Notes under the pieces: generated by a model
The model's database searches: none
Told to the model about the DNA's origin: nothing
What the model saw: the letters and a program-made list of their open reading frames with translations, nothing else
Part shown: in pieces, positions 48,845 through 59,678 of the stretch
How the letters are laid out: every line of letters begins with the position of its first letter
How positions within the stretch are numbered: position 1 is the stretch's first letter
Translations under genes and position numbers: made by a program
From: Chromohalobacter moromii
Lineage (GTDB): Bacteria; Pseudomonadota; Gammaproteobacteria; Pseudomonadales; Halomonadaceae
Direction of reading: 5' to 3'
Length of the DNA: 64,000 nucleotides
Assembly (NCBI RefSeq): GCF_023091865.1
Contig: NZ_JAHXDI010000001.1
Coordinates: 1,054,001-1,118,000 of the forward strand

Positions 48845-50215
48845 ATGCACGTCCATATTCTAGGGGTTTGCGGTACGTTCATGGGGAGTCTGGCGCGCTT
48901 GGCCAAGGCGCTCGGACATCAGGTCAGCGGTGCGGATGCCAATGTCTATCCGCCGATGAGCACTCAGCTCGAGGAGGCGGGCATCGCCCTTTGCGAGGGC
49001 TATGCCGCCGACAACCTGATGCCGCGCCCCGACCTCGTGATCATTGGCAATGCGTTGTCGCGCGGCAACCCCGAGGTGGAAGCCGTGCTCAATGCCAAAT
49101 TGCCCTACGTCTCGGGGCCGCAGTGGCTGGCCGAGCAGGTGCTGCCGGGCCGACGCGTGGTGGCGGTAGCCGGCACCCACGGCAAGACCACGACCGCCAG
49201 CCTGCTGACGTGGATTCTGGAGGCGGCCGGCCAGGCGCCGGGTTTCTTGATCGGCGGGGTGCCGCGCAATCTGGGCGTGTCCTCGCGATTAGGAGAGCCT
49301 GGGGCACCGTTCGTGGTCGAGGCCGATGAGTACGACACGGCCTTCTTCGACAAGCGTTCCAAGTTCGTCCACTACCGCCCGGATATCGCGGTGCTGGGCA
49401 ATCTCGAGTTCGATCACGCGGACATCTTTCCCGACCTGGCCGCCATCGAGCGTCAGTTTCATCACCTGGTGCGTATCGTCCCGGGCAATGGCCAGTTGGT
49501 CGTGGCGGCTGGAGAGCCGGCCCTCGAACGCGTGCTGGCGCAAGGTTGCTGGAGCCCCGTCGTGCGTGTCGGTGCCAGCGACGACGCGTCATGGCAGTGG
49601 CGGCTGGAAAGCGCCGATGGCCGTCGCTTCGCGGTGCGTCATGGCGAGCGCGTCGCGCACGTCGACTGGGCGCTGAGCGGGCGTCACAACGTCGCCAACG
49701 CGGTGGCGGCCCTGGCGGCGGCAGCGGCTTGCGGTGTAGCGCTGGAAGACGGTGCAGCGGCGTTATCGCGTTTCGAATCGCCGCGACGACGCCAGGAGGT
49801 GCGGGGCGAGGTCGGCGGTATTCAGGTCATCGACGACTTTGCCCATCATCCTACGGCCATCGCCGCCACGCTCGAGGGGCTGGGAGCGGCGACCGACGCG
49901 GGGCGGCTGCTGGCGGTGATCGAACCGCGCTCCAATACGATGCGTCTGGGCAGCATGCGCGAGCGCTTGCCGGATAGCGTGGCGGCGGCGGACCGCGTCT
50001 GGTGGTATCGGCCACCGGAGGTCGAATGGTCGCTGGAGGCGCTTGCGGCGGCCTGTCCGGTGCCGGCGACGGTGAGTGATGATATGTCGGCCTTGGTCGA
50101 GGCCATCGTGGCCGAAGCGCGTTCGGGAGACCGGATCGTGGTGATGTCGAACGGGGCGTTCGGCGGTATCCATGAAAAGTTGTTGGCGGCACTGGAGGCC
50201 CGGCATGGCGGATGA
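48845..50215 (+). CDS. mpl: Murein tripeptide ligase Mpl
   Basis: A 456-residue Mur-ligase-family enzyme that joins recycled L-Ala-gamma-D-Glu-meso-Dap to UDP-MurNAc. It has [21 protein letters not shown] at the N-terminus, the ATP loop [30 protein letters not shown] and a C-terminal [19 protein letters not shown] 48845 follows AGGAGG. It overlaps ubiX by 11 bp. It links to the wall-synthesis genes further on by function, not by operon. Confidence 0.95.
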   Translation: MHVHILGVCGTFMGSLARLAKALGHQVSGADANVYPPMSTQLEEAGIALCEGYAADNLMPRPDLVIIGNALSRGNPEVEAVLNAKLPYVSGPQWLAEQVLPGRRVVAVAGTHGKTTTASLLTWILEAAGQAPGFLIGGVPRNLGVSSRLGEPGAPFVVEADEYDTAFFDKRSKFVHYRPDIAVLGNLEFDHADIFPDLAAIERQFHHLVRIVPGNGQLVVAAGEPALERVLAQGCWSPVVRVGASDDASWQWRLESADGRRFAVRHGERVAHVDWALSGRHNVANAVAALAAAAACGVALEDGAAALSRFESPRRRQEVRGEVGGIQVIDDFAHHPTAIAATLEGLGAATDAGRLLAVIEPRSNTMRLGSMRERLPDSVAAADRVWWYRPPEVEWSLEALAAACPVPATVSDDMSALVEAIVAEARSGDRIVVMSNGAFGGIHEKLLAALEARHGG

Positions 50216-50831
50216 AGCGATGTTCGAAGCCCCCGTCACCGTGGCGTTGACGGGGGCGTCCGGGGCGCAGTATGGACTGCGTCTCATCGACTGCCTGGTG
50301 GCGGCGCGGCATCAGGTGCTGGTGCTGATCTCCAAGGCTGCGCACATGGTCATCGCCACCGAGACCGACGAGAGCTTGCCGTCGAACCCCGAGCGTTTGA
50401 GCGAGGCACTGCGGGAGCGTAGCGGTGCCGCGCCGGGGCAGATTCGCTGCTTCGGCCGTGAGGACTGGATGGCGCCAGTGGCCTCGGGATCCGGCGCGCC
50501 CAGTGCCATGGTGATTTGCCCCTGTTCGACAGGAACACTCTCGGCGGTCGCCACCGGCGCGAGCAACAATCTGATCGAGCGCGCCGCGGACGTGGCGCTC
50601 AAGGAACGGCGTCAGCTCATCCTCGTCCCGCGCGAGACGCCGTTCTCGGCCATTCATCTTGAACACATGCTGGCGCTGACCCGGATGGGGGCGGTGATAC
50701 TCCCCGCGGCCCCCGGGTTCTACCACCGCCCACAGACGCTCGACGACATGATCGACTTCATCGTGGCTCGGATTCTCAATCAACTGGGCATTGCGCATAC
50801 TCTGATGCCGCGCTGGGGAGAGTCGACATGA
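50205..50831 (+). CDS. ubiX: Flavin prenyltransferase UbiX
   Basis: A 208-residue enzyme that makes prenylated FMN for the decarboxylase UbiD in ubiquinone synthesis. It has [15 protein letters not shown] at the N-terminus, [29 protein letters not shown] and [20 protein letters not shown] 50205 overlaps the end of mpl, with a GGAGG inside mpl; the ATG at 50220 is an alternative. ubiD is not in the window. Confidence 0.95.
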   Translation: MADEAMFEAPVTVALTGASGAQYGLRLIDCLVAARHQVLVLISKAAHMVIATETDESLPSNPERLSEALRERSGAAPGQIRCFGREDWMAPVASGSGAPSAMVICPCSTGTLSAVATGASNNLIERAADVALKERRQLILVPRETPFSAIHLEHMLALTRMGAVILPAAPGFYHRPQTLDDMIDFIVARILNQLGIAHTLMPRWGEST

Positions 50832-51451
50832 TCAACCTGTCGGTGCTGTCGGTGTTCGTACCGACGTTTTTCATGGTGTCGTTGACCCCGGGCATGTGCA
50901 TGACGCTTTCCATGACGCTGGGCATGACGATCGGGGTGCGGCGCGCCTTGTGGATGATGCTCGGCGAACTGGTGGGTGTTGGCCTGGTGGCGGTCTCGGC
51001 GGTGGTCGGGGTCGCCACCTTGATGCTGCGCTACCCGGAAGTGTTCGCCGTGTTCAAGTGGGTCGGCGGTGCCTATCTGATCTATCTCGGTGTCATGATG
51101 TGGCGCTCCAAAGGGCGCCTGGCGATCCCCGATGCGAGTGACGCGGCGCCCGATGTGTCGCGGGTTCAGTTGATCGTCCAGGGATTCGTGACGGCGGTCG
51201 CCAACCCCAAGGGCTGGGCTTTTTTCATCGCCTTGCTGCCGCCTTTTCTGGAATCTGGCCGTCCGCTGGCTCCCCAGCTGGTCGCGCTCGTAGGCGTTAT
51301 CCTGACCCTGGAGCTGACCTGTCTTTTGATCTATGCCGGCGGCGGGCGCACGGCCAGCCGCTTCCTGCGCCGCAGCGGCAATGTCCAGTTGCTGAACCGC
51401 ATTGCCGGCAGCTTGATGGTCGGGGTCGGCATCTGGCTGGCGCTGGGATGA
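50828..51451 (+). CDS. LysE/RhtB-family amino-acid exporter
   Basis: A 207-residue inner-membrane protein with about six helices. It has the family start [42 protein letters not shown] in the middle and [17 protein letters not shown]. Relatives export amino acids or derivatives; the substrate is unknown here. It overlaps ubiX by ATGA, so it belongs to the mpl-ubiX run, and it is convergent with the DedA-PAP2 gene. Confidence 0.88.
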   Translation: MINLSVLSVFVPTFFMVSLTPGMCMTLSMTLGMTIGVRRALWMMLGELVGVGLVAVSAVVGVATLMLRYPEVFAVFKWVGGAYLIYLGVMMWRSKGRLAIPDASDAAPDVSRVQLIVQGFVTAVANPKGWAFFIALLPPFLESGRPLAPQLVALVGVILTLELTCLLIYAGGGRTASRFLRRSGNVQLLNRIAGSLMVGVGIWLALG

Positions 51452-51476
51452 GCGCTATCCATCGTGGATGTTCTGC

Positions 51477-52886
51477 CTAGACGTGGGGCAGCCAGGCAAT
51501 GCGTGCCGTTAGCAACAGCAAGGAGGCAACGACCAGCGGTGTCCACCGGCAGGGCGTGAGCGGTACGTGTACGAAGCGCTGATAGCTAAGGCGCGTGATG
51601 GCGCACACGACCAGGCCGAGGAGTGCGCCGCCGATCAGGTCGCTGGCCCAATGCACGCCAAGGATAAGGCGTGACAAGGCCATCGGCAGGCATATCAGCG
51701 TCGCCCCCCAATATACCCACATCCGCCGTTGCGTGGGCAGCGTCTCGGCCGTGAACGCTGCCGCTAGGCCGATCAATACGATACTCGTCGAGGTATGAGC
51801 GCTGGGATAGGAAAACGACCCCATGAGATAGTCCGGCGTATCGGGGCGAGCGCGAGCGGCGAGATGCTTGAAGACCAGGTTGGCGAACCCGATACCTAGC
51901 AACGCGCTACTGATGTGCAGGAAGGCCGCGATACGCCGCGAAAATAGCAGCCATGCCAACCATGGTAGGGTTATTGCAATAATGCCTAAGATATCCCCGC
52001 TCAGGGCCATGACGGTGCTAAATTCTGCTAGCCAAGTGTCTGCGAGGGGCGCTAGCAATGCCTGAATCTGTCGATCCATCGGCAACGAGGGCGCGGGGTG
52101 CTCGAGCACCCACAGCGTCCACCCGCACAAGGCAATTAGGCTGACCACGAGAAGCGCGAGGGAGGCTAGCGGTATTTCGTTGCGCGGGTGAGCGGCGCCC
52201 AACGCGAGCCATAGGCGTCGCCGACGCGGCGTCGCGCGGGAAAAGCGGGCCAAGCGCATGTACACCCAACCGCCGCGCCCAAGGTGGTGACGAAACCAGG
52301 AAAACCCTATCCCCAGCGTTATCAGCATGAGCCCCAGAGTAACGAGCCACCGTTCGCTGCTTGCAGGCAAGGCGAGGAGTTTGTCCCATGAATGGCCGAG
52401 CAGATAGCCGGGCAGTAGATAGGCGGGAGCCCAAAGCAAGGCGGACGCGATATTGACGGCGGCAAAGCGCCATGTCGGCATGTGCAGCATACCGGCGACC
52501 ATCGGCACGATAGGCCGTACCGGTCCCACGAAGCGACCGATGAGGATGGAAAAGTCGCCATAGCGCTTGAAGAAATCGATGCCACGCGCCAGCCATTCAG
52601 GATGGCGGGTGAAGGGCCACAGTCGATGCACGCGTTCGCGCTGAGAGTAGCCTAGCCAAAAGCTTAGACCATCACCGAGGGTCGCTCCCGCAAAGGCCGC
52701 CGCCAACAATAACGGCAGGGAAAGGTGCTGATGCCCCGCCAGTGACGCGGCGGCAGTCAGTAGCACGATGCCGGGCACTAGCAGACCAATCACGGCGAGC
52801 GACTCAAGCAGCGCCACCAACAGCACGATCAAGATCAGTAACGCCGGTGAGGGAGAAAATTGATACAGCCACTCGGTCACGTTCAA
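51477..52886 (-). CDS. DedA-PAP2 fusion membrane protein
   Basis: A 469-residue fusion. Residues about 15-200 form a DedA (VTT) domain with FKRYGDFSILIGRFVGPVRP and PMVAGMLHMP. The C-terminal half is a PAP2 lipid phosphatase with KHLAARARP, SYPSAHTSTS and SRLILGVHWASDLIGG, the three catalytic motifs. DedA proteins have been linked to undecaprenyl-phosphate translocation, and PAP2 enzymes to dephosphorylation of its pyrophosphate, so a carrier-recycling role is inferred. A TTG at 52886 is preferred: it has GGAG eight bases upstream and overlaps the preceding stop (TTGA). GTG 52880 is the alternative. Confidence 0.88.
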   Translation of the reverse strand: MNVTEWLYQFSPSPALLILIVLLVALLESLAVIGLLVPGIVLLTAAASLAGHQHLSLPLLLAAAFAGATLGDGLSFWLGYSQRERVHRLWPFTRHPEWLARGIDFFKRYGDFSILIGRFVGPVRPIVPMVAGMLHMPTWRFAAVNIASALLWAPAYLLPGYLLGHSWDKLLALPASSERWLVTLGLMLITLGIGFSWFRHHLGRGGWVYMRLARFSRATPRRRRLWLALGAAHPRNEIPLASLALLVVSLIALCGWTLWVLEHPAPSLPMDRQIQALLAPLADTWLAEFSTVMALSGDILGIIAITLPWLAWLLFSRRIAAFLHISSALLGIGFANLVFKHLAARARPDTPDYLMGSFSYPSAHTSTSIVLIGLAAAFTAETLPTQRRMWVYWGATLICLPMALSRLILGVHWASDLIGGALLGLVVCAITRLSYQRFVHVPLTPCRWTPLVVASLLLLTARIAWLPHV

Positions 52887-53818
52887 GTATCGGGCTCCAG
52901 CAGGTTGAATCCACGCTTGATCAGCCGTTGCTCGAAACGTTCGGCGCACTCGTCATCTGCCAGGTGGCAAATACGTGCCTGGGCCTCGATGGCACCGATG
53001 TCGCGAAGCGGGGCTTCCCCGAGCGCATGCGTCAAGCGCTCACGGACGATGAGCGCGCCGGCTTCCCCAGCGTCGGCAAGCAGCAGCCAAAAGACGCTAT
53101 GGCGATGCCGCCCCATGGCGTCGCCACGTCGAGAGTTGCGTTGTACCACCTGATAGAAGGTCGTCAATAGCGTGTCTTGTGTCGTTTGGCCGAACTGCTC
53201 GTTGGCCATGTCGAGTTGGGGTAAATGAATGACTAGCGCGCTTAGTGATTGGTTCAATGCACGGGCGCGAGCGACCTCGGCGATAAGCCGTTCGCTGAGC
53301 GCATCGCGCGATAGCATACCGCTTTGCGTATCGAGTTGATCGGTAGTCTTGAGTAAGCGGGCCTGTTGCATGTACCACCCGAGAGGCAGTATTGAGATGA
53401 TGACTAGCGTGAAGTACTGCAGGCCACCCGCGGGCGTCGATAGAACAGAGTTGATCAGGAATAGCCATATGGGGGCGAGCAGTACATTGAGAAGTAGCGC
53501 GGCACCAGGCGGTAAGAGCAGCGTGGCGAGTATCGGCGGGACCCCCATCCAAAGTGCGCCGGACGCCTCGAGGTAGGGTGCTTCCACGGCAATCGCCAGA
53601 TAGCCGCTGATCAGCACCAGGTAGGCAGGTAGTCGACGAGCGTAAGCGTTTTCTGCCATCAGGGCGGCGATAGACACCATGATGGCCAGGATAGTGACCG
53701 GCAGGATGCGCGGGTAATGGCCCATCAGGTAGTGCCAGGCCGCGAGACTAGCGAGCACGAGCGCCCCGCAGGCATACGCCATGGCGTGGAGGCGTGACGA
53801 CGAGAGACGTTCAGGCAT
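52883..53818 (-). CDS. Membrane protein with degenerate GGDEF-like domain (B)
   Basis: A 311-residue protein with about five or six N-terminal membrane helices (residues 15-165) and a cytosolic domain from about 180. In that domain LDTQSGMLSRDALSERLIAEV and the turn RRGDAMGRHRHSVFWLLL line up with a diguanylate cyclase, but the GGDEF signature reads HRHSV. Catalysis is therefore unlikely; a regulatory role is inferred. ATG 53818 has AGGAG upstream and overlaps the end of the preceding gene by 8 bp. Confidence 0.72.
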   Translation of the reverse strand: MPERLSSSRLHAMAYACGALVLASLAAWHYLMGHYPRILPVTILAIMVSIAALMAENAYARRLPAYLVLISGYLAIAVEAPYLEASGALWMGVPPILATLLLPPGAALLLNVLLAPIWLFLINSVLSTPAGGLQYFTLVIISILPLGWYMQQARLLKTTDQLDTQSGMLSRDALSERLIAEVARARALNQSLSALVIHLPQLDMANEQFGQTTQDTLLTTFYQVVQRNSRRGDAMGRHRHSVFWLLLADAGEAGALIVRERLTHALGEAPLRDIGAIEAQARICHLADDECAERFEQRLIKRGFNLLEPDT

Positions 53819-54680
53819 GGTCGGTTGTCTCCTGTCGGAAATGCAGGCCGCTGGCTTGCAGCGAGAGTTCATGGCCCAGCGTGATAGGGTCTAGATGGGG
53901 AGTGACGGGCGCGATGCGTATACGACAGTGTTCCTGAAGCTCGGTTGAGATCGCGTCACGACGTAAGGCGGCGTGTTGCTCGTCCTTTGAAACCAGCAGT
54001 ACCGCAAAGGTCTGTGCATCCACGCGGTAACAACCCTCGAAGGCGTAGATAAACGCGGCCAGGCGCTCTTTGAGACGCCGCCGAACATTGTGGCCGCGTT
54101 GATGTGGGCGTACCACGAGCAGCTCCGCGTAGACGTTTTCGCGCTGGCGCCGCGACCATTCGACGGCTAGGTCCTGGCGCAGACGATTGAGTGACCAGAG
54201 CGAGCCCTCCGGGGTGAGACGGTGGCGACGCTCTAGCTCTTGACGTAGCCGGCTATGCTCGATGGCCTTGGCAATCCCCAAGGCCATGAGGGCGGCCAAT
54301 AACGCGCCACTCAACGCAGCTTGCGCTATCCCGAGGGGCGCTTGAATGTGCCACCAGCCGAGTGCGGCAGCCACCAGGAGCATGTAACGCATGGGCCGTG
54401 GCTGAGGTGCGAGCAGCATGATCGGCCACAGCCATACGCTGATGGCGTACGCCATGGAGGCTTGCCAGAGTAGCGCCAGTAAAAGCAAGGCACACAATGG
54501 GATCGTCAATGTCCAGGCGCGACGTGATAAGTGACACCACGCAAGCGTCGTCAACCCGATGATGGCGGCGATGAGCAGGCCTTGTGTGATCGAGTCGTCT
54601 TCCTGCCAGGCGGTGATCGTCATTAGCCCCGCGCCTAGCAGGAAAAGCCCGGTTAGAGGTGTTTTGTATTTGCTCTGCAT
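53811..54680 (-). CDS. Membrane protein with degenerate GGDEF-like domain (A)
   Basis: A 289-residue protein built like its downstream neighbour: N-terminal membrane helices (about residues 10-140) and a cytosolic domain. In the domain FEGCYRVDAQTFAVLLVS sits where GR-GGDEFAVLL is expected, so the signature is lost. An arginine-rich stretch (RRRLKERL) precedes it. It is too divergent for firm family assignment. The frame is open to 54860; ATG 54680 is the likely start with a poor SD. It is divergent from proA and first in the three-gene unit ending in the DedA-PAP2 fusion. Confidence 0.65.
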   Translation of the reverse strand: MQSKYKTPLTGLFLLGAGLMTITAWQEDDSITQGLLIAAIIGLTTLAWCHLSRRAWTLTIPLCALLLLALLWQASMAYAISVWLWPIMLLAPQPRPMRYMLLVAAALGWWHIQAPLGIAQAALSGALLAALMALGIAKAIEHSRLRQELERRHRLTPEGSLWSLNRLRQDLAVEWSRRQRENVYAELLVVRPHQRGHNVRRRLKERLAAFIYAFEGCYRVDAQTFAVLLVSKDEQHAALRRDAISTELQEHCRIRIAPVTPHLDPITLGHELSLQASGLHFRQETTDHA

Positions 54681-54806
54681 GGTGCCGTATAGTGATTCCT
54701 TTCCCAACGGTGCCGGCAGTATAGCCGTTGTACCTCTGCCGTCATGCTTCGGAAAGCACCGATTATCATATGCTTCCCGGCGGATACCCAGGAGAAAATT
54801 GCCCGC

Positions 54807-56093
54807 ATGGCCCTTGAAACTTCCGAGTCCGAGATCGTCGACGTCGATGCTTACATGCATGCGATGGGCGAACGGGCGCGTGGTGCGTCACGTGTGTTGG
54901 CCCGCGCCACTACCGCGCAAAAGAACCGCGCGCTACTCGCTATGGCGAGTGCCCTGGACGAGGCGCGCGATGCATTGGACACCGCCAATCGCCGCGATCT
55001 CGAGGCGGGGCGCGACAACGGCCTCGCCGAGTCGCTGCTGGATCGTCTGGCGCTGACGCCGGCGCGTATCGACACGATGATCGAAGGCTTGCGTCAAGTG
55101 GCTGCCTTGTCCGACCCGATCGGCGAGATTCGTGACATGCGCTATCTACCTTCGGGGCTTCAAGTGGGCAAGATGCGCGTTGCGCTGGGCGTGGTAGGCA
55201 TCGTCTACGAATCGCGCCCCAACGTGACCGTGGACGCCGCCAGCCTGTGCTTGAAATCAGGCAATGCCACGATCCTGCGTGGCGGCTCCGAAGCGATCCA
55301 TTCCAACCGGGCCATTGCGGATTGTATCCGACAGGGGCTCAAGGCGGCAGAGCTCGACGAGGCCTGCGTGCAAGTCGTGGCGACGACCGATCGTGCAGCG
55401 GTCGGCGCATTGATCGCTATGCCGGAGTTCGTCGATGTCATCGTGCCGCGCGGCGGGAAGGGGTTGATCGAGCGCATTTCGAGAGACGCGCGCGTGCCAG
55501 TGATCAAGCATCTCGATGGCATCTGCCATGTGTATGTCGACCAGGCCGCCGATCCGGCCAAGGCGGTGGCCATTGCCGACAACGCCAAGACCCAGCGTTA
55601 CTCGCCCTGCAATGCCATGGAAACGCTACTGGTACACGCCGAGGCGGTGCCTTTTGTACTTCCCGAGTTGGCCGATATCTATCGCCGCAAGGGGGTTGAG
55701 ATGCGTGCGTGTGAGCGGACACGGGCCTGGATAGCGGACGCCATCGCCGTAACGGAAGAAGATTGGCATAGCGAATACCTTGCGCCGATCGTGGCCATTC
55801 GCGTGGTCGATACGTTGGAAGATGCGATCACGCACATCAATACCTATGGCTCGCACCATACCGATGCCATCGTCACCGAGAATCTGACTGACGCACGGCG
55901 CTTTCTGACCGAGGTCGACTCCAGTTCGGTCATGGTCAATGCGTCGACGCGTTTCGCCGACGGCTTTGAATATGGGCTAGGGGCGGAAATCGGCATCTCC
56001 ACTGATAAGCTGCATGCGCGCGGACCCGTCGGTCTGGAGGGTCTCACCAGCGAGAAGTACATCGTATATGGCGATGGCCATGTGCGCAGCTGA
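54807..56093 (+). CDS. proA: Gamma-glutamyl phosphate reductase ProA
   Basis: A 428-residue aldehyde-dehydrogenase-fold enzyme of proline synthesis. It reduces gamma-glutamyl phosphate to glutamate semialdehyde with NADPH. The catalytic Cys lies in [13 protein letters not shown], and [13 protein letters not shown] and [16 protein letters not shown] follow. ATG 54807 has AGGAG 12 bases upstream. proB is not adjacent. It overlaps nadD. Confidence 0.95.
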   Translation: MALETSESEIVDVDAYMHAMGERARGASRVLARATTAQKNRALLAMASALDEARDALDTANRRDLEAGRDNGLAESLLDRLALTPARIDTMIEGLRQVAALSDPIGEIRDMRYLPSGLQVGKMRVALGVVGIVYESRPNVTVDAASLCLKSGNATILRGGSEAIHSNRAIADCIRQGLKAAELDEACVQVVATTDRAAVGALIAMPEFVDVIVPRGGKGLIERISRDARVPVIKHLDGICHVYVDQAADPAKAVAIADNAKTQRYSPCNAMETLLVHAEAVPFVLPELADIYRRKGVEMRACERTRAWIADAIAVTEEDWHSEYLAPIVAIRVVDTLEDAITHINTYGSHHTDAIVTENLTDARRFLTEVDSSSVMVNASTRFADGFEYGLGAEIGISTDKLHARGPVGLEGLTSEKYIVYGDGHVRS

Positions 56094-56736
56094 GGCCTCA
56101 CCGCGTGTCGCGATGCTGGGGGGTACCTTCGACCCCGTGCACGTGGGTCACCTGCGTAGCGCTATCGAGTTACGCGAAGCCCTAGTACTCGATCGCGTTC
56201 ACATGGTCCCGGCACGGGTGCCGCCGCATCGCGCCACGCCTGGCGTCGATGCCGAACAGCGCGCGATCATGCTGGCGCTGGGCATCGCCGACACGCCGGG
56301 TCTCTACGTGGATGACCGTGAGATTCGCCGCGAGGGGCCATCCTATTCTACCGCGACTCTGGCGTCTCTGAGAGAAGAGCTGGGCACGCACGCGCGCCTG
56401 GTCATGGCGTTGGGATACGACGCCTATCTGCACTTGGCCGAATGGTACGAACCTCAACGGTTGTTCGAGTTGGCGCATGTCGTCGTCGTCGATCGCCCCG
56501 ATCATCAACAGCCGCTTCCGACGGCGCTCGAAACGCTGATCGAAGGCCGTGAAGTGACGAGTGTCGAGGCGTTGATGCAGTCGCCTGCAGGGGGTGTGCT
56601 GCATTTGAGTCTGCCCACGCGCATGGCGATTTCGGCTACAGCGATAAGGGAGCGATTGCAGCGCGGTGCAAGCGTGCGCTATTTGCTGCCCGATGCCGTG
56701 GAACGCTATCTCCTAGCGCATCGTCTTTATCGATGA
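56068..56736 (+). CDS. nadD: Nicotinate-nucleotide adenylyltransferase NadD
   Basis: A 222-residue nucleotidyltransferase. It has [17 protein letters not shown] with the HxGH motif (HVGH), and a C-terminal SATAIRERL (ISxTxIR type). It makes deamido-NAD from nicotinate mononucleotide and ATP. Three ATGs lie close together (56068, 56074, 56080); 56068 is taken because GAGAAG lies ten bases upstream, but the others are possible. It overlaps the proA end by 26 bp. Confidence 0.9.
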   Translation: MAMAMCAAEASPRVAMLGGTFDPVHVGHLRSAIELREALVLDRVHMVPARVPPHRATPGVDAEQRAIMLALGIADTPGLYVDDREIRREGPSYSTATLASLREELGTHARLVMALGYDAYLHLAEWYEPQRLFELAHVVVVDRPDHQQPLPTALETLIEGREVTSVEALMQSPAGGVLHLSLPTRMAISATAIRERLQRGASVRYLLPDAVERYLLAHRLYR

Positions 56737-56877
56737 TGTCATCATCCATCAATGAAAGGGACCTGGCGAGTGGTGGTGCCACCTAAAGGCCTTTTTAACC
56801 TTGCCCCTGGCGGTTTGGTGTCAGCGCGGTAGAATGCGGGCCTTGCCCGCAGGGGTATGACATATGAACGAGGAGCT

Positions 56878-57249
56878 ATGCAGACTGAAGCACTCAAAAC
56901 GCTGGTAATGGACACGCTCGAGGAACTCAAGGCACGTGATGTTGCCGAACTCGATGTCGCCTCGCTGACCAGCGTCACCGACACCATGATCGTCGCTAGC
57001 GGTACATCGAGTCGACACATCGGCGCCCTGGCCGAGAGCGTGGTGGAGAAAGTCAAGGAAGCGGGGTGCCGCCCCTTGGGTATCGAAGGGCACCAGGGGA
57101 GCGATTGGGTCCTGGTCGATTTGGGCGATCTCGTGGTCCACGTCATGCTGCCCGAGACTCGTCAGCTATACGATCTCGAGCGCTTGTGGTCGGATCTGCC
57201 CAGCGATGGGGTATCCGTTGAGGGGGCGCTTGGCGAGGTGCGTGGATGA
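56878..57249 (+). CDS. rsfS: Ribosomal silencing factor RsfS
   Basis: A 123-residue protein of the Iojap/RsfS family that blocks subunit joining on L14 in starved cells. It has [35 protein letters not shown] and [25 protein letters not shown] 56878 follows GAGGAG. It overlaps rlmH by ATGA; nadD-rsfS-rlmH-mrdA-mrdB is a widely conserved order. Confidence 0.95.
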   Translation: MQTEALKTLVMDTLEELKARDVAELDVASLTSVTDTMIVASGTSSRHIGALAESVVEKVKEAGCRPLGIEGHQGSDWVLVDLGDLVVHVMLPETRQLYDLERLWSDLPSDGVSVEGALGEVRG

Positions 57250-57713
57250 AGCTGCGCGTGCTCGCCGTGGGCACTCGCATGCCCGACTGGGTCACGCAGG
57301 GGGTCGATGAATATCTCAAGCGGCTGCCGCGTGATTTCAGCGTGGACATCGTCGAGATAGCGCCCGGCAAACGGGGCAAAAACGCCGATGTTGCCCGTGC
57401 GATTCAGAGTGAAGGCGATGCCATGCTGGCGAAGCTGCGCGATCAGGAGCGTGTCATCGCATTGGATGTCGAGGGTCGAAGTTGGAGTACCGAACGATTG
57501 GCCGCCAACGCCGATCAATGGCGCCAGGACGGTCGCAACGTCGCGTGCCTGGTGGGCGGGCCGGACGGGCTCGACTCACGCCTTCTGGCGCGGGCCGAGC
57601 AACGTTGGTCGCTTTCGGCATTGACGCTGCCTCATCCACTGGTACGTATTCTGTTGGCCGAGCAGCTTTATCGCGCCTGGACCTTGCTGGCTGGTCATCC
57701 CTATCACCGATGA
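57246..57713 (+). CDS. rlmH: 23S rRNA (pseudouridine1915-N3)-methyltransferase RlmH
   Basis: A 155-residue SPOUT methyltransferase, the same length as E. coli RlmH. It has the SAM knot [14 protein letters not shown] and the C-terminal [18 protein letters not shown] with final YHR. It is translationally coupled to rsfS and begins the run towards mrdA. Confidence 0.96.
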   Translation: MKLRVLAVGTRMPDWVTQGVDEYLKRLPRDFSVDIVEIAPGKRGKNADVARAIQSEGDAMLAKLRDQERVIALDVEGRSWSTERLAANADQWRQDGRNVACLVGGPDGLDSRLLARAEQRWSLSALTLPHPLVRILLAEQLYRAWTLLAGHPYHR

Positions 57714-57776
57714 GTAGCGGGGCTCGATACCTGCTCAGCGGTTACCTTCCACCTTCCCGCCTGTTATCGGGGACCC

Positions 57777-59678
57777 ATGCGTAAACGACGCGACCCAATC
57801 AAGGATACCGCTCGAGAAGTCCGTGTATTCCGGGCACGCTCGCTACTGGCGGCATTACTCGTATTATTGATGGCCGGGGGACTGGGTGCTCGTCTTTTTT
57901 ATCTTCAGGTTGTCGAGCATGATGTGTTCACCACGCGTTCCGAGAAGAATCGCGTGCGCGTCGAACCGTTGCCCCCAACACGTGGGCTCATCTACGACCG
58001 CCAAGGGAAATTGGTGGCAGAAAACCGTCCCACTTATAACCTGACGATCGTACGCGAGCGGGTCCAGGATATTGATGCCACTCTCGACCGACTGGTCGAC
58101 ATCCTGGGGCTGGACGAAACGCAGGTCGACGCGTTTCGCAAACGGTCGCGTCAGCGCCAAAGGCCCTATCAACCGGCATTGTTGATGAGCGATCTCAACG
58201 AACGGCAAATCGCGCGGTTAGCCGTCAATCGTTATCGGCTTCCAGGGGTCGAGGTCGAAGCACAGTGGCTGCGTCACTATCCCACTCCCAAGATCATGTC
58301 GCATGTGCTGGGCTATGTAGGGCGTATCAACGAGGAAGAACTGGCCTCGCTTGATAGTGGCAACTATGCGGGCACGCATTTTATTGGCAAGACCGGAATC
58401 GAGAAGCAGTACGAAAAAGCGCTGCACGGGCAAGCTGGTCTGCGTAAGGTGGAGACCAACGCCCGGGGTCGTGTTCTACGCGAGCTCGAGCGTACACCGC
58501 CAGAACCGGGCAAGGACTTGACGCTGACCATCGACACGCGGCTTCAAAAGATGGCTTACGATTTGCTGGATGGGCGGCGTGGTTCCATCGTCGCGATTCA
58601 ACCCCAGACCGGTGACATTCTAGCGATGGTCTCCGCCCCAGGGTTCGATTCCAACGAGTTCGTGACCGGTATTTCCTACAAAGACTATCAGTCGTTGCAA
58701 GAGAACCTGGACCTACCGCTGTTCAACCGGGCCGTGCGCGGCCAGTATCCGATCGGGTCGACCATTAAGCCTTTCGAAGCCTTGGCCGCGCTTCAGAATG
58801 GTGTCGTGACACCTCAAGAAGTCATCTATGACCCGGGGTATTACAAGTTGCCCAACGATTCTCGCCACTATCGGAACTGGTTGCGCTGGGGGCACGGTCG
58901 TGTCGATCTGGAGCGCGCGCTTGCCGTTTCCAACAATACCTATTTTTACACCATGGCACATCGCTTGGGCATCGATGCCTTATCCAGCTTCATGTACAAG
59001 TTCGGATTTGGGGAAGTCACCTCATTGGATGTGCAAGGAGCCTCATCGGGGACCGTGCCTTCGCGTGAGTGGAAACGCGAGAAATACGGCCAAGTGTGGT
59101 ATCCCGGTGAAACGCTCTCGGCGGGTATCGGGCAAGGCTATTGGATGGTGACGCCGTTGCAGCTCGCAACGGCGGAGGCAACGCTGGCCAACCGTGGGGA
59201 TTGGGTGCGTCCACATTTGGCCAAGCGCGTCGGTGAGACCTCGGTCGAACCGCCTTTCAAGAATACCAAGCCTGACGTGAAGCTCGATAAGGATGTCTGG
59301 TGGGATGACGTGTTCAACGGCATGGAAAAAGTCGTCAGTGGTAGAGAGGGCACTGCGCGCCACATCGGGAAAGGGCTGAAATACGACATGGCCGGCAAAT
59401 CGGGCACGGCACAGGTATTTTCCTTGGGGCAGAATCAGAAATACGATGCCGATGAGCTCAAGGAGCGCTTGCGTGATCACGCCTTGTTCACGGCGTTCGC
59501 GCCGGTGGACGACCCGCAGATAGCCATCGCCGTGATCGTCGAAAATGCCGGGGGCGGTAGTTCGCATGCAGCGGGTCTGGCTCGCGCTCTGGCAGACGAG
59601 TGGCTCCTGTCCGATGACGAGAACACCCATCAAGCCGAAGAACTCATCAAGGAGGACGTCGAAGTTGAAGGGACTTGA
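57777..59678 (+). CDS. mrdA: Penicillin-binding protein 2
   Basis: A 633-residue class B transpeptidase, matching E. coli PBP2 (633). It has one membrane anchor (SLLAALLVLLMAGGLGARLFYL), a pedestal dimer domain and the catalytic motifs: STIK (active-site Ser and Lys) in GQYPIGSTIKPFEA, SNN in AVSNNTYFY, and KSGTAQV. It crosslinks peptidoglycan during elongation with RodA. It overlaps the TTG start of mrdB. Confidence 0.97.
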   Translation: MRKRRDPIKDTAREVRVFRARSLLAALLVLLMAGGLGARLFYLQVVEHDVFTTRSEKNRVRVEPLPPTRGLIYDRQGKLVAENRPTYNLTIVRERVQDIDATLDRLVDILGLDETQVDAFRKRSRQRQRPYQPALLMSDLNERQIARLAVNRYRLPGVEVEAQWLRHYPTPKIMSHVLGYVGRINEEELASLDSGNYAGTHFIGKTGIEKQYEKALHGQAGLRKVETNARGRVLRELERTPPEPGKDLTLTIDTRLQKMAYDLLDGRRGSIVAIQPQTGDILAMVSAPGFDSNEFVTGISYKDYQSLQENLDLPLFNRAVRGQYPIGSTIKPFEALAALQNGVVTPQEVIYDPGYYKLPNDSRHYRNWLRWGHGRVDLERALAVSNNTYFYTMAHRLGIDALSSFMYKFGFGEVTSLDVQGASSGTVPSREWKREKYGQVWYPGETLSAGIGQGYWMVTPLQLATAEATLANRGDWVRPHLAKRVGETSVEPPFKNTKPDVKLDKDVWWDDVFNGMEKVVSGREGTARHIGKGLKYDMAGKSGTAQVFSLGQNQKYDADELKERLRDHALFTAFAPVDDPQIAIAVIVENAGGGSSHAAGLARALADEWLLSDDENTHQAEELIKEDVEVEGT

